From Eledone cirrhosa (Eukaryota > Mollusca > Cephalopoda > Octopoda > Eledonidae), in contig OZ024742.1 of NCBI GenBank assembly GCA_964016885.1, forward strand, positions 8,520,162 through 8,584,161: DNA of 64,000 nt, read 5' to 3'. Numbering within the stretch: the stretch's first letter is position 1; every line of letters starts with the position of its first letter. The notes under the pieces were generated by a model that was given only the letters and a program-made list of their open reading frames with translations, was not told the DNA's origin and searched no databases. Shown piece by piece: positions 56,329 to 64,000 of this stretch. The translations under genes and the position numbers were made by a program.

Positions 56329-58866
56329 TGCGTTGATTTGAACGAATCACAGGAAGAAGTTTTTTTCTGTGACATACGTATGACCATGTCAACACTTCTG
56401 CTTGGTGTTGTTTATCGCCCCCCAAACTGCCATCAGGACACACAGCTTTGCGATATCCCCAGAGTTGCTGCCAAGAAAACAGCCACTTATGTGTTTATTG
56501 CAGGTGACTTCAATCATCCTGAGATCGATTGGGAAACCTTTCGTTGGCCACAGGGTGCAAACGATTTCCTTGAACTAGTGCTGGACTCAAACTGGTCACA
56601 AGTAGTCACCTCTCCAACAAGAGGTGACAACACTTTGGACCTGATCTTCACCACTACTCCTGAGGTGGTTATCAGTTGTACTACTGAGGAACCTCTAGGC
56701 GACTCTGATCATGCTATGATCATTGCCAATCTGGCACTTGAGGGCAGCAACAAAAACCAGAGCCATCTCCAATCTGCTTGCTTTGATTGGAAGAGGGCAG
56801 ATTGGAACTTGTACTGCACTGAGCTACAGCGCCCAAACTGGCATGAGATGTATAACTCTGGAGATGTGAACTCTATACTCCAGAGCATCCTGGACTCAAT
56901 ATGGATAGCGTGTGCAGCATCAGTGCCACGGAAGCGGAAAAATAACCACCCCAAAAGTGCAATCTGGGAAACTTCAGCAGTCCGACTTGCCAGGAAAGAA
57001 CGTCGGAACGCTGAACGGGAATATAAACTGCATAGATCAGATGCCAACAGAAAAAAGCGGAATAAATCTTCTAACCATCTCAAGCAAGTGACAAAGAAGG
57101 CAGTGCTTGAATTTGAACAGTGCATCGCAACCAATCCCGACAGTAAGGTGTTCTGGAAATATGTTCATTCAAAGCAGAGACCTCACTCTCCAGTTGGTCC
57201 TCTTCGCAATCCCCACACAAGCCAGATCACTGACGATCCCAAGGAATGCGCAGAACTCATTGCTGAGTGCTATGCAAGTATTTTTACTGTTGAAAACCAG
57301 AATGTACCATCTCCACCATCTCTAACATCAAATTCCATAACAACTATGGAATTTACACCTGCAATGTTGCGACGTCACCTTAAGAATAAGCGCAACTATG
57401 CCTCGCCTGGTCTTGATGGTGTGACATACCTGCTTCTCAAACGTGGCGGGGATTTCCTTTTGCGCCAGCTTTCTTTTTTCTTTCAATACTGTCTCAGCAA
57501 TGGTGCTACTCCAGAGCAGTGGAAAACTGCCAGTGTCATTCCCCTGTTCAAAAAGGGCAACCGCATGTCACCTGTCAACTATCGTCCAGTCAGTCTTACT
57601 AGCTGTATGGCCAAACTGATGGAATCCTGTGTCAGAGAAACACTTTGGAACTTCTGGAGCTCTCACAGCCTCATCCGGCCCTCACAGTTTGGATTTATCC
57701 CTAACTCCAGCTGCTGTGATCAGCTTATCGAGTTCCTTGAGGACATCACCCGGATCACTGAAAGCGGCTCATGGGTGGATGTTGTTTACCTTGACTTTGC
57801 TAAGGCTTTTAATTCTGTGCCACACAAAAGACTTATGGCAAAACTCTCTGCAATGGGTGTGAGGGATGATCTTTTCGACTGGCTGAAATCCTTCATTCTC
57901 AGCCGAAAGGAAGTAGTCACAGTTCTAGGACAGCATTCTTCACCATATGAGATGTCATCTGGTGTACCACAGGGATCTGTTCTTGGTCCTCTTTTGTTTG
58001 TGGCATATATTAATGACATAGATGCCAACTTACAGAATGCCACGGTACTAAAATATGCAGATGACATCAAGCTGTACCTTGAAATCAAAAGGACTGATCC
58101 TGAAATTTACAACTCTTTCCTACAATCAGACCTGGACACAATGCAGCAATGGATCACAGACTGGCAACTGAAGCTGGCTGTGGACAAGTGTACCACCATG
58201 CATTTTGGAAGGAAAAATCCAGCGTCCACATACTCCCTCCACAACACTGACATCAAAAAGTCCTCTTGTGAACGTGACCTGGGCATTACTGTCAGCAACG
58301 ATTTGCGTTGGACAAAGCATGTCTCTAAGATTGTCAAGAAGGCCGAGGGTGTCTTGGCATCACTCAGCAAGACCTTTGTTAGCCGCTCTCCAGCCATCTA
58401 TTTAAAACTGTATACAGCTATGGTGCGACCACACTTGGAATTCGCATCATCAGTCTGGAAGCCCTATCTTGCTCGGAACATTGACCTCCTGGAAACTGTT
58501 CAGAGACGTGCAACCAAGCGCATACCCTCCATCAGACACCTACCATACTCTGAACGCCTTGCTTCCCTGGGCATGGATTCATTGAAGCTCCGACGTCTGG
58601 CAGTGGACTTGGTGAATACCCACAAAGTTTTTAACCATCTCGCCAACTGCAACCCTGAGCGCCTCTTTGATCTCCATGTATCTAACACACGTGGACATGC
58701 CTACAAGATAAGAAAACAGCACAGCTCCCATGACTTTCGCAGACATTTTTTCACGCTCAGAGTTGCTGAAACATGGAACAAACTGCCTGCGTCAATTGTT
58801 AGCTGCCGAGACACTGCATCCTTTAAGACACTCATGCTTCCCGAAATACGCCAAAACTACACCTGA
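56329..58866 (+). CDS. LINE ORF2 protein, N-terminally truncated (partial endonuclease + reverse transcriptase)
   Basis: This frame is open from the satellite junction to a TGA stop at 58864-58866. It would supply the nicking endonuclease and reverse transcriptase for target-primed reverse transcription. The original start is lost; the first in-frame ATG is at 56380. Residues are numbered from the TTG codon at 56338. The APE-type endonuclease remnant shows LLGVVYRPPN (21-30), GDFN (56-59), TRGDNTLDLIF (94-104) and GDSDH (121-125); its N-terminal catalytic Asn and Glu region is absent. The reverse transcriptase shows SPGLDGV (356-362), NYRPVSL (414-420), YLDFAKAF (484-491, Asp486), SGVPQGSVLGP (541-551) and YADD (573-576). 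LGITVSNDLRW (648-658) lies in the post-RT region, and a conserved-looking C-terminal block spans about 784-832. No RNase H or zinc knuckle follows. There is no internal stop or frameshift, so the copy is young. It probably cannot retrotranspose by itself because the endonuclease is incomplete. Confidence 0.93.
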   Translation, partial: CVDLNESQEEVFFCDIRMTMSTLLLGVVYRPPNCHQDTQLCDIPRVAAKKTATYVFIAGDFNHPEIDWETFRWPQGANDFLELVLDSNWSQVVTSPTRGDNTLDLIFTTTPEVVISCTTEEPLGDSDHAMIIANLALEGSNKNQSHLQSACFDWKRADWNLYCTELQRPNWHEMYNSGDVNSILQSILDSIWIACAASVPRKRKNNHPKSAIWETSAVRLARKERRNAEREYKLHRSDANRKKRNKSSNHLKQVTKKAVLEFEQCIATNPDSKVFWKYVHSKQRPHSPVGPLRNPHTSQITDDPKECAELIAECYASIFTVENQNVPSPPSLTSNSITTMEFTPAMLRRHLKNKRNYASPGLDGVTYLLLKRGGDFLLRQLSFFFQYCLSNGATPEQWKTASVIPLFKKGNRMSPVNYRPVSLTSCMAKLMESCVRETLWNFWSSHSLIRPSQFGFIPNSSCCDQLIEFLEDITRITESGSWVDVVYLDFAKAFNSVPHKRLMAKLSAMGVRDDLFDWLKSFILSRKEVVTVLGQHSSPYEMSSGVPQGSVLGPLLFVAYINDIDANLQNATVLKYADDIKLYLEIKRTDPEIYNSFLQSDLDTMQQWITDWQLKLAVDKCTTMHFGRKNPASTYSLHNTDIKKSSCERDLGITVSNDLRWTKHVSKIVKKAEGVLASLSKTFVSRSPAIYLKLYTAMVRPHLEFASSVWKPYLARNIDLLETVQRRATKRIPSIRHLPYSERLASLGMDSLKLRRLAVDLVNTHKVFNHLANCNPERLFDLHVSNTRGHAYKIRKQHSSHDFRRHFFTLRVAETWNKLPASIVSCRDTASFKTLMLPEIRQNYT

Positions 58867-59138
58867 TGTGCCCCTTCCATACACATGCACACATGTGTGC
58901 ACTGTTCATTTTACTGATGTTTGTGCATTGCCCTATGTACTGTACATGCACTTTTTTGATGGGTTGTGGTGCACCTGGGCACTGTGCACAATATTTCATT
59001 ATTGTTATTGTTATTATATCATGACTCATACACTGTTTATTTTCCTGACATTTGTACATTATTCTATGTACTATACATGCACCTTTGATGAGTTGTAGTG
59101 CACCTGAGCACTGTACACAATAATTTCATTATTATTAT
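58867..59138 (+). other. LINE 3' UTR with tandemly duplicated 3' module
   Basis: The 272 bp after the stop codon contain two diverged copies of one module, at 58900-59019 and 59031-59138, offset 131 bp. Each starts CACTGTTCATTTT or CACTGTTTATTTT and passes through CTATGTACTGTACATGCAC or CTATGTACTATACATGCAC. Each then reaches GTGCACCTG(G/A)GCACTGT and ends in an ATT-rich tail (TTATTGTTATTGTTATTAT, or ATTATTATTAT). In copy 1, GTGCAC flanks a 9-nt loop and could form a 6-bp stem. CR1/L2-type elements are known to rely on 3'-end structures and short tail repeats for reverse transcriptase recognition; a role for both modules here is inference. Confidence 0.82.
58886..58901. repeat. 16-bp perfect palindrome in LINE 3' UTR
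   Basis: TGCACACATGTGTGCA reads the same on both strands. It starts 20 bp after the ORF2 stop and overlaps the first base of 3' module copy 1. It could be a chance product of CA/TG-rich sequence or a hairpin in the element RNA. Confidence 0.75.
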
Positions 59139-60061
59139 ATCTTCTAGTATACTTCTTCAGTGTAAACCTACAGACTCTGCACTGCTAGACTGCCCTATCT
59201 CAGTACATATCTTCTAGTATACTTCTTCAGTGTAAACCTACAGACTCTGCTCTGCTAGACTGCCCTATCTCAGTACATATCTTCTAGTATACTTCCTCAG
59301 TGTAAACCTGCAGACTCTGCTCTGCTAGACTGCCCTATCTCAGTACATATCTTCTAGTATACTTCTTCAGTGTAAATCTACAGACTCTACTCTGCTAGAC
59401 TGCCCTATCTCAGTACATATCTTCTAGTATACTTCTTCAGTGTAAACCTACAGACTCTGCTCTGCTAGACTGCCCTATCTCAGTACATATCTTCTAGTAT
59501 ACTTCTTCAGTGTAAACCTACAGACTCTGCTCTGCTAGACTGCCCTATCTCAGTACATATCTTCCAGTATACTTCCTCAGTGTAAACCTACAGACTCTGC
59601 TCTGCTAGACTGCCCTATCTCAGTACATATCTTCTAGTATACTTCTTCAGTGTAAATCTACAGACTCTACTCTGCTAGACTGCCCTATCTCAGTACATAT
59701 CTTCTAGTATACTTCTTCAGTGTAAACCTACAGACTCTGCACTGCTAGACTGCCCTATCTCAGTACATATCTTCTAGTATACTTCCTCAGTGTAAACCTA
59801 CAGACTCTACACTCCTAGACTGCCCTATCTCAGTACATATCTTCTAGTATACTTCTTCAGTGTAAACCTACAGACTCTGCACTGCTAGACTGCCCTATCT
59901 CAGTACATATCTTCTAGTATACTTCTTCAATGTAAACCTACAGACTCTGCACTGCTAGACTACCCTATCTCAGTACATATCTTCTAGTATACTTCTTCAA
60001 TGTAAACCTACAGACTCTGCACTGCTAGACTGCCCTATCTCAGTACATATTCTCGAGTATA
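59139..60061. repeat. 70-bp satellite, right arm after the LINE
   Basis: The array resumes in phase at monomer base 20 and continues for about 12 monomers, with monomer starts from 59190 to 60030. The last copy is truncated: CAGTACATAT at 60041-60050 is followed by a diverged TCTCGAGTATA, and similarity is lost after about 60061. The monomer at 59960 begins CTACCCTATC, and the final ones are of the CTTCAATG/GCACTG type. This is the right-hand end of the 70-bp satellite domain in the window. Confidence 0.95.
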
Positions 60062-60779
60062 AAATATAACAATCCGTATCTGGCTTCATCAAAATTACAG
60101 ACGGATTTAAGAACAAAACATAGCAACTATCAAAACAAATCCACATAGATAGATTTTTATCCTCAAAATCAGGCGAGAGTATTTGTAGAAACCACAAGTA
60201 CTTTGTTCCAGGTGATGTTTAGAAATAACTAAAAGAAAGTATTTTCTAATCTATTTTCAAATGACACGTGCTTATGGAAGAAAAACATGTCACACAAAGA
60301 GTTTGAATATCATTTCCAATCTATCGATGATCAAACAATTAGAGTTCATGAGACCTATTAATGATCTGCAGTAATTATTGTTACACAGTATATTTAATGG
60401 TTAGTTACGATCAGTTAAGATGGTTAAGGATTTTCTAATTATTACAGAAGGATTACTAGTAATGGTATGTTATAATACAGAAGCATTACTAGTTATGGTA
60501 AGTTATAATACAGAAGCATTACTAGTTATGGTAAGTTATATTACACAAGAATTACTAGTAATGGTAAGTTATAATACATTATCATGTCTAACTAATCATA
60601 ACCAATGAATATTAACAAATATTTTCTATTAAATGAGAGAGAATAACTTATAGTTATATCAAAACATAGTTAATTGCGTTAGTAGTGGTTAAAGATTGTC
60701 TTAGTCTTAATAATTGTTGGTGTTTGGGATAAATGATGATTAGGAATGTGGTCAGGTATGACGTTTGCTGCTACTGCCA
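60062..60779. other. AT-rich non-satellite spacer between two satellite families
   Basis: This 718-bp stretch matches neither satellite. It is strongly AT-rich and contains the 33-bp minisatellite at 60444-60575. I see no recognisable gene, tRNA, transposon terminus or long inverted repeat. Short open frames here either run into satellite sequence or consist of the minisatellite. Near its right end, TGGTCAGGTATGAC (60749-60762) resembles TGGTCAGGTGGTCGATGAC of the 76-bp monomer and may be a decayed edge copy. Confidence 0.75.
60444..60575. repeat. 33-bp minisatellite, four copies
   Basis: The units start at 60444, 60477, 60510 and 60543, each beginning ACAGAAG, or ACACAAG in the last. The core is ATTACTAGT(A/T)ATGGTA followed by AGTTATAAT or TGTTATAAT. 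Copies 2 and 3 are nearly identical and copies 1 and 4 diverge more. In copies 1 and 4 the core contains the 12-bp palindrome ATTACTAGTAAT. Because 33 is divisible by 3, one frame (60420-60608) reads as an 11-residue repeat, but nothing else suggests a gene. Confidence 0.93.
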
Positions 60780-61767
60780 CCAGGTAACCCAGTATAACCC
60801 GCTTCATGGTCAGGTGGTCGATGACTGAACCAGTTTTATATAAAGGTGACCTTCTCCAGGTAACCCAGTATAACCCGCTTCATGGTCAGGTGGTCGATGA
60901 CTGAACCAGTTTTATATAAAGGTGACCTTCTCCAGGTAACCCAGTATAACCCGCTTCATGGTCAGGTGGTCGATGACTGAACCAGTTTTATATAAAGGTG
61001 ACCTTCTCCAGGTAACCCAGTATAACCCGCTTCATGGTCAGGTGGTCGGCGACTGAACCAGTTTTATATAAAGGTGACCTTCTCCAGGTAACCCAGTACA
61101 ACCTGCTTCATGGTCAGGTGGTCGATGACTGAACCAGTTTTATATAAAGGTGACCTTCTCCAGGTAACCCAGTATAACCCGCTTCATGGTCAGGTGGTCG
61201 GCGACTGTACCTGTTTTATATAAAGGTGACCTTCTCCAGGTAACCCAGTATAACCCGCTTCATGGTCAGGTGGTCGATGACTGAACCAGTTTCATATAAA
61301 GGTGACCTTCTCCAGGTAACCCAGTATAACCCGCTTCATGGTCAGGTGGTCGATGACTGAACCAGTTTCATATAAAGGTGACCTTCTCCAGGTAACCCAG
61401 TATAACCCGCTTCATGGTCAGGTGGTCGGCGACTGAACCAGTTTTATATAAAGGTGACCTTCTCCAGGTAACCCAGTATAACCCGCTTCATGGTCAGGTG
61501 GTCGGCGACTGAACCAGTTTCATATAAAGGTGACCTTCTCCAGGTAACCCAGTACAACCCGCTTCATGGTCAGGTGGTCGGCGACTGAACCTGTTTCATA
61601 TAAAGGTGACCTTCTCCAGGTAACCCAGTACAACCCGCTTCATGGTCAGGTGGTCGGCGACTGAACCAGTTTCATATAAAGGTGACCTTCTCCAGGTAAC
61701 CCAGTATAACCCGCTTCATGGTCAGGTGGTCGGCGACTGAACCTGTTTCATATAAAGGTGACCTTCT

Positions 61768-61842
61768 CCAGGTAACCCAGTACAACCCGTTCATGGTCAG
61801 GTGGTCGGCGACTGAACCAGTTTCATATAAAGGTGACCTTCT
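61768..61842. repeat. 75-bp length variant of the 76-bp monomer
   Basis: One copy reads ACAACCCGTTCATGG in place of ACAACCCGCTTCATGG, a 1-bp deletion near 61790. It is the only length variant among the 42 copies, and the phase of all later monomers shifts by one base. Confidence 0.9.
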
Positions 61843-63438
61843 CCAGGTAACCCAGTACAACCCGCTTCATGGTCAGGTGGTCGGCGACTGAACCAGTTTT
61901 ATATAAAGGTGACCTTCTCCAGGTAACCCAGTATAACCCGCTTCATGGTCAGGTGGTCGGCGACTGAACCAGTTTTATATAAAGGTGACCTTCTCCAGGT
62001 AACCCAGTACAACCCGCTTCATGGTCAGGTGGTCGGCGACTGTACCTGTTTCATATAAAGGTGACCTTCTCCAGGTAACCCAGTATAACCTGCTTCATGG
62101 TCAGGTGGTCGGCGACTGTACCTGTTTCATATAAAGGTGACCTTCTCCAGGTAACCCAGTATAACCCGCTTCATGGTCAGGTGGTCGATGACTGAACCTG
62201 TTTTATATAAAGGTGACCTTCTCCAGGTAACCCAGTATAACCCGCTTCATGGTCAGGTGGTCGATGACTGAACCTGTTTCATATAAAGGTGACCTTCTCC
62301 AGGTAACCCAGTACAACCCGCTTCATGGTCAGGTGGTCGGCGACTGTACCTGTTTCATATAAAGGTGACCTTCTCCAGGTAACCCAGTATAACCCGCTTC
62401 ATGGTCAGGTGGTCGGCGACTGAACCAGTTTCATATAAAGGTGACCTTCTCCAGGTAACCCAGTATAACCCGCTTCATGGTCAGGTGGTCGGCGACTGTA
62501 CCTGTTTCATATAAAGGTGACCTTCTCCAGGTAACCCAGTATAACCCGCTTCATGGTCAGGTGGTCGATGACTGAACCAGTTTTATATAAAGGTGACCTT
62601 CTCCAGGTAACCCAGTATAACCCGCTTCATGGTCAGGTGGTCGATGACTGAACCAGTTTCATATAAAGGTGACCTTCTCCAGGTAACCCAGTACAACCCG
62701 CTTCATGGTCAGGTGGTCGGCGACTGAACCAGTTTTATATAAAGGTGACCTTCTCCAGGTAACCCAGTATAACCCGCTTCATGGTCAGGTGGTCGGCGAC
62801 TGAACCAGTTTTATATAAAGGTGACCTTCTCCAGGTAACCCAGTACAACCCGCTTCATGGTCAGGTGGTCGGCGACTGTACCTGTTTCATATAAAGGTGA
62901 CCTTCTCCAGGTAACCCAGTATAACCTGCTTCATGGTCAGGTGGTCGGCGACTGTACCTGTTTCATATAAAGGTGACCTTCTCCAGGTAACCCAGTATAA
63001 CCCGCTTCATGGTCAGGTGGTCGATGACTGAACCTGTTTTATATAAAGGTGACCTTCTCCAGGTAACCCAGTATAACCCGCTTCATGGTCAGGTGGTCGA
63101 TGACTGAACCTGTTTCATATAAAGGTGACCTTCTCCAGGTAACCCAGTACAACCCGCTTCATGGTCAGGTGGTCGGCGACTGTACCTGTTTCATATAAAG
63201 GTGACCTTCTCCAGGTAACCCAGTATAACCCGCTTCATGGTCAGGTGGTCGGCGACTGTACCTGTTTCATATAAAGGTGACCTTCTCCAGGTAACCCAGT
63301 ATAACCCGCTTCATGGTCAGGTGGTCGATGACTGAACCAGTTTTATATAAAGGTGACCTTCTCCAGGTAACCCAGTATAACCCGCTTCATGGTCAGGTGG
63401 TCGATGACTGAACCAGTTTCATATAAAGGTGACCTTCT
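61843..63438. repeat. Tandem 11-/10-monomer higher-order unit of the 76-bp satellite
   Basis: Positions 61843-62678 (11 monomers, 836 bp) are followed by 62679-63438 (10 monomers, 760 bp) with the same order of variants. The CCTGC monomer at 62071 pairs with 62907, and the gatg/GAACCTG pair at 62147 and 62223 with 62983 and 63059. The second copy lacks the equivalent of the monomer at 62375-62450. The two families therefore share the same style of higher-order evolution. Confidence 0.83.
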
Positions 63439-64000
63439 CCAGGTAACCCAGTACAACCCGCTTCATGGTCAGGTGGTCGGCGACTGAACCAGTTTCATAT
63501 AAAGGTGACCTTCTCCAGGTAACCCAGTACAACCTGCTTCATGGTCAGGTGGTCGGCGACTGAACCAGTTTCATATAAAGGTGACCTTCTCCAGGTAACC
63601 CAGTACAACCTGCTTCATGGTCAGGTGGTCGGCGACTGAACCAGATTTATATAAAGGTGACCTTCTCCAGGTAACCCAGTATAACCCGCTTCATGGTCAG
63701 GTGGTCGGCGACTGAACCAGTTTCATATAAAGGTGACCTTCTCCAGGTAACCCAGTACAACCTGCTTCATGGTCAGGTGGTCGATGACTGAACCAGTTTC
63801 ATATAAAGGTGACCTTCTCCAGGTAACCCAGTATAACCTGCTTCATGGTCAGGTGGTCGGCGACTGAACCAGTTTCATATAAAGGTGACCTTCTCCAGGT
63901 AACCCAGTATAACCCGCTTCATGGTCAGGTGGTCGATGACTGAACCAGTTTCATATAAAGGTGACCTTCTCCAGGTAACCCAGTATAACCCGCTTCATGG

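Larger units (their letters stand above)
56329..59138 (+). mobile_element. 5'-truncated CR1/Jockey-group LINE inserted in the 70-bp satellite
   Basis: A 2,810-bp non-satellite insert splits one 70-bp monomer between bases 19 and 20. The left flank ends CAGTACAT and the right flank resumes ATCTTCTAG, which together rebuild the monomer. No clear target-site duplication is visible; at most 2 bp (AT) could be duplicated, but the A/T-rich tail makes this ambiguous. The element encodes an endonuclease-reverse transcriptase without RNase H and ends in an ATT-rich tail, with no LTR or terminal inverted repeat. The 5' end falls inside the endonuclease coding region, so the promoter, 5' UTR, any ORF1 and the start of ORF2 are missing, as is usual for incomplete target-primed reverse transcription. 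The clade (CR1-like favoured over Jockey, L2 or Rex1) is judged from motifs only. Confidence 0.93.
60780..64000. repeat. 76-bp tandem satellite array (second family)
   Basis: From 60780 a 76-bp unit starting CCAGGTAACCCAGTATAACC recurs 42 times plus a 30-bp partial copy, and the array runs off the right edge. It has no visible similarity to the 70-bp family. Consensus G+C is about 46%, with CpG sites in ACCCGCTTC and GGTCGGCGAC. Recurrent variants are AGTATAAC/AGTACAAC, CCCGC/CCTGC, GGCGAC/GATGAC, GAACCAG/GTACCTG/GAACCTG and TTTTATA/TTTCATA. Each copy carries two GGTNACC dyads (GGTAACC and GGTGACC), and the TTTT variant carries the palindrome TTTATATAAA. The array encodes no convincing protein. 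Its function is unknown; structural heterochromatin is the default inference. Confidence 0.97.

Noticed and set aside
56338..56340. TTG at 56338 as a real translation start
   Set aside because: The frame is already open upstream through the junction (Cys-Val-Asp before it), and the protein matches the middle of an endonuclease domain, so the true start has been lost.
56709..57134. Minus-strand open frame of 141 codons within the LINE
   Set aside because: It lies antisense to the endonuclease-reverse transcriptase frame and shows no domain. The same holds for other small frames between 57107 and 59098.
56329..59138. Full-length autonomous LINE
   Set aside because: The frame enters directly from the satellite, inside the endonuclease domain. 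The N-terminal endonuclease motifs, 5' UTR and any ORF1 are absent.
55419..59959. A 910-bp target-site duplication made by the LINE
   Set aside because: Target-primed reverse transcription gives short duplications at most. A pre-existing 13-monomer tandem unit explains the matching flanks, and the monomer at 59960 does not match 56240.
59997..60197. Minus-strand 66-codon open frame
   Set aside because: It runs from the AT-rich spacer into 70-bp satellite sequence, and there is no family resemblance.
60420..60608. 62-codon open frame with an 11-residue repeat as a gene
   Set aside because: It consists mainly of the 33-bp minisatellite, whose length keeps any frame open. No homology or gene context is seen.
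61672..61860. Minus-strand 62-codon open frame in the 76-bp array
   Set aside because: It arises because the single 75-bp monomer keeps the frame in register; it is satellite sequence.
1..64000. rDNA spacer, telomeric repeat, tRNA or histone cluster
   Set aside because: I saw no rRNA, tRNA or histone coding sequence and no short G-rich telomere-type repeat in either strand.

Overview
This window is eukaryotic repetitive DNA of heterochromatic type. It holds no host gene, no RNA gene and no bacterial operon. Almost all of it is two unrelated tandem satellite families. The only long coding sequence belongs to a non-LTR retrotransposon (LINE) of the CR1/Jockey group, which is typical of animals. 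An invertebrate metazoan is my best guess, but the taxon cannot be fixed from this sequence.

Layout. (1) Positions 1-56328 are an uninterrupted array of about 805 head-to-tail copies of a 70-bp monomer (reference copy 1-70; about 41% G+C; consensus free of CpG). Diagnostic variants show nested higher-order organisation: runs of identical monomers, tandem higher-order units of 6, 13 and 22 monomers, and kilobase blocks copied at distances of 4-12 kb with no or one mismatch visible. (2) Positions 56329-59138 are a 5'-truncated LINE on the + strand. It has an open frame of 846 codons carrying part of the endonuclease, the whole reverse transcriptase and the C-terminal region, then a 3' UTR with an internal tandem duplication and an ATT-rich tail. 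It interrupts one 70-bp monomer between its bases 19 and 20, with no clear target-site duplication. (3) Positions 59139-60061 are the same satellite again. Its first 821 bp repeat, in order, the monomers that lie just upstream of the LINE. (4) Positions 60062-60779 are 0.7 kb of AT-rich, non-satellite spacer with four copies of a 33-bp minisatellite. (5) Positions 60780-64000 are a second satellite, 42 copies of a 76-bp monomer (75 bp once) plus a 30-bp partial copy, running off the right edge. It contains CpG and has its own 11-monomer higher-order unit.

How the parts relate. The 70-bp array appears to evolve by repeated unequal exchange or conversion-like amplification. The LINE is a late arrival: its frame is unbroken, and its flanks match a pre-existing 13-monomer higher-order unit. 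The spacer marks the junction between the two satellite domains. A centromeric, pericentromeric or sex-chromosome heterochromatin location would fit, but that is inference. I found no convincing new multi-gene system. The most notable features are the multi-scale duplications, the contrast in CpG content between the two satellites, the LINE insertion and its duplicated 3' end, and the paired dyad motifs in the 76-bp monomer.
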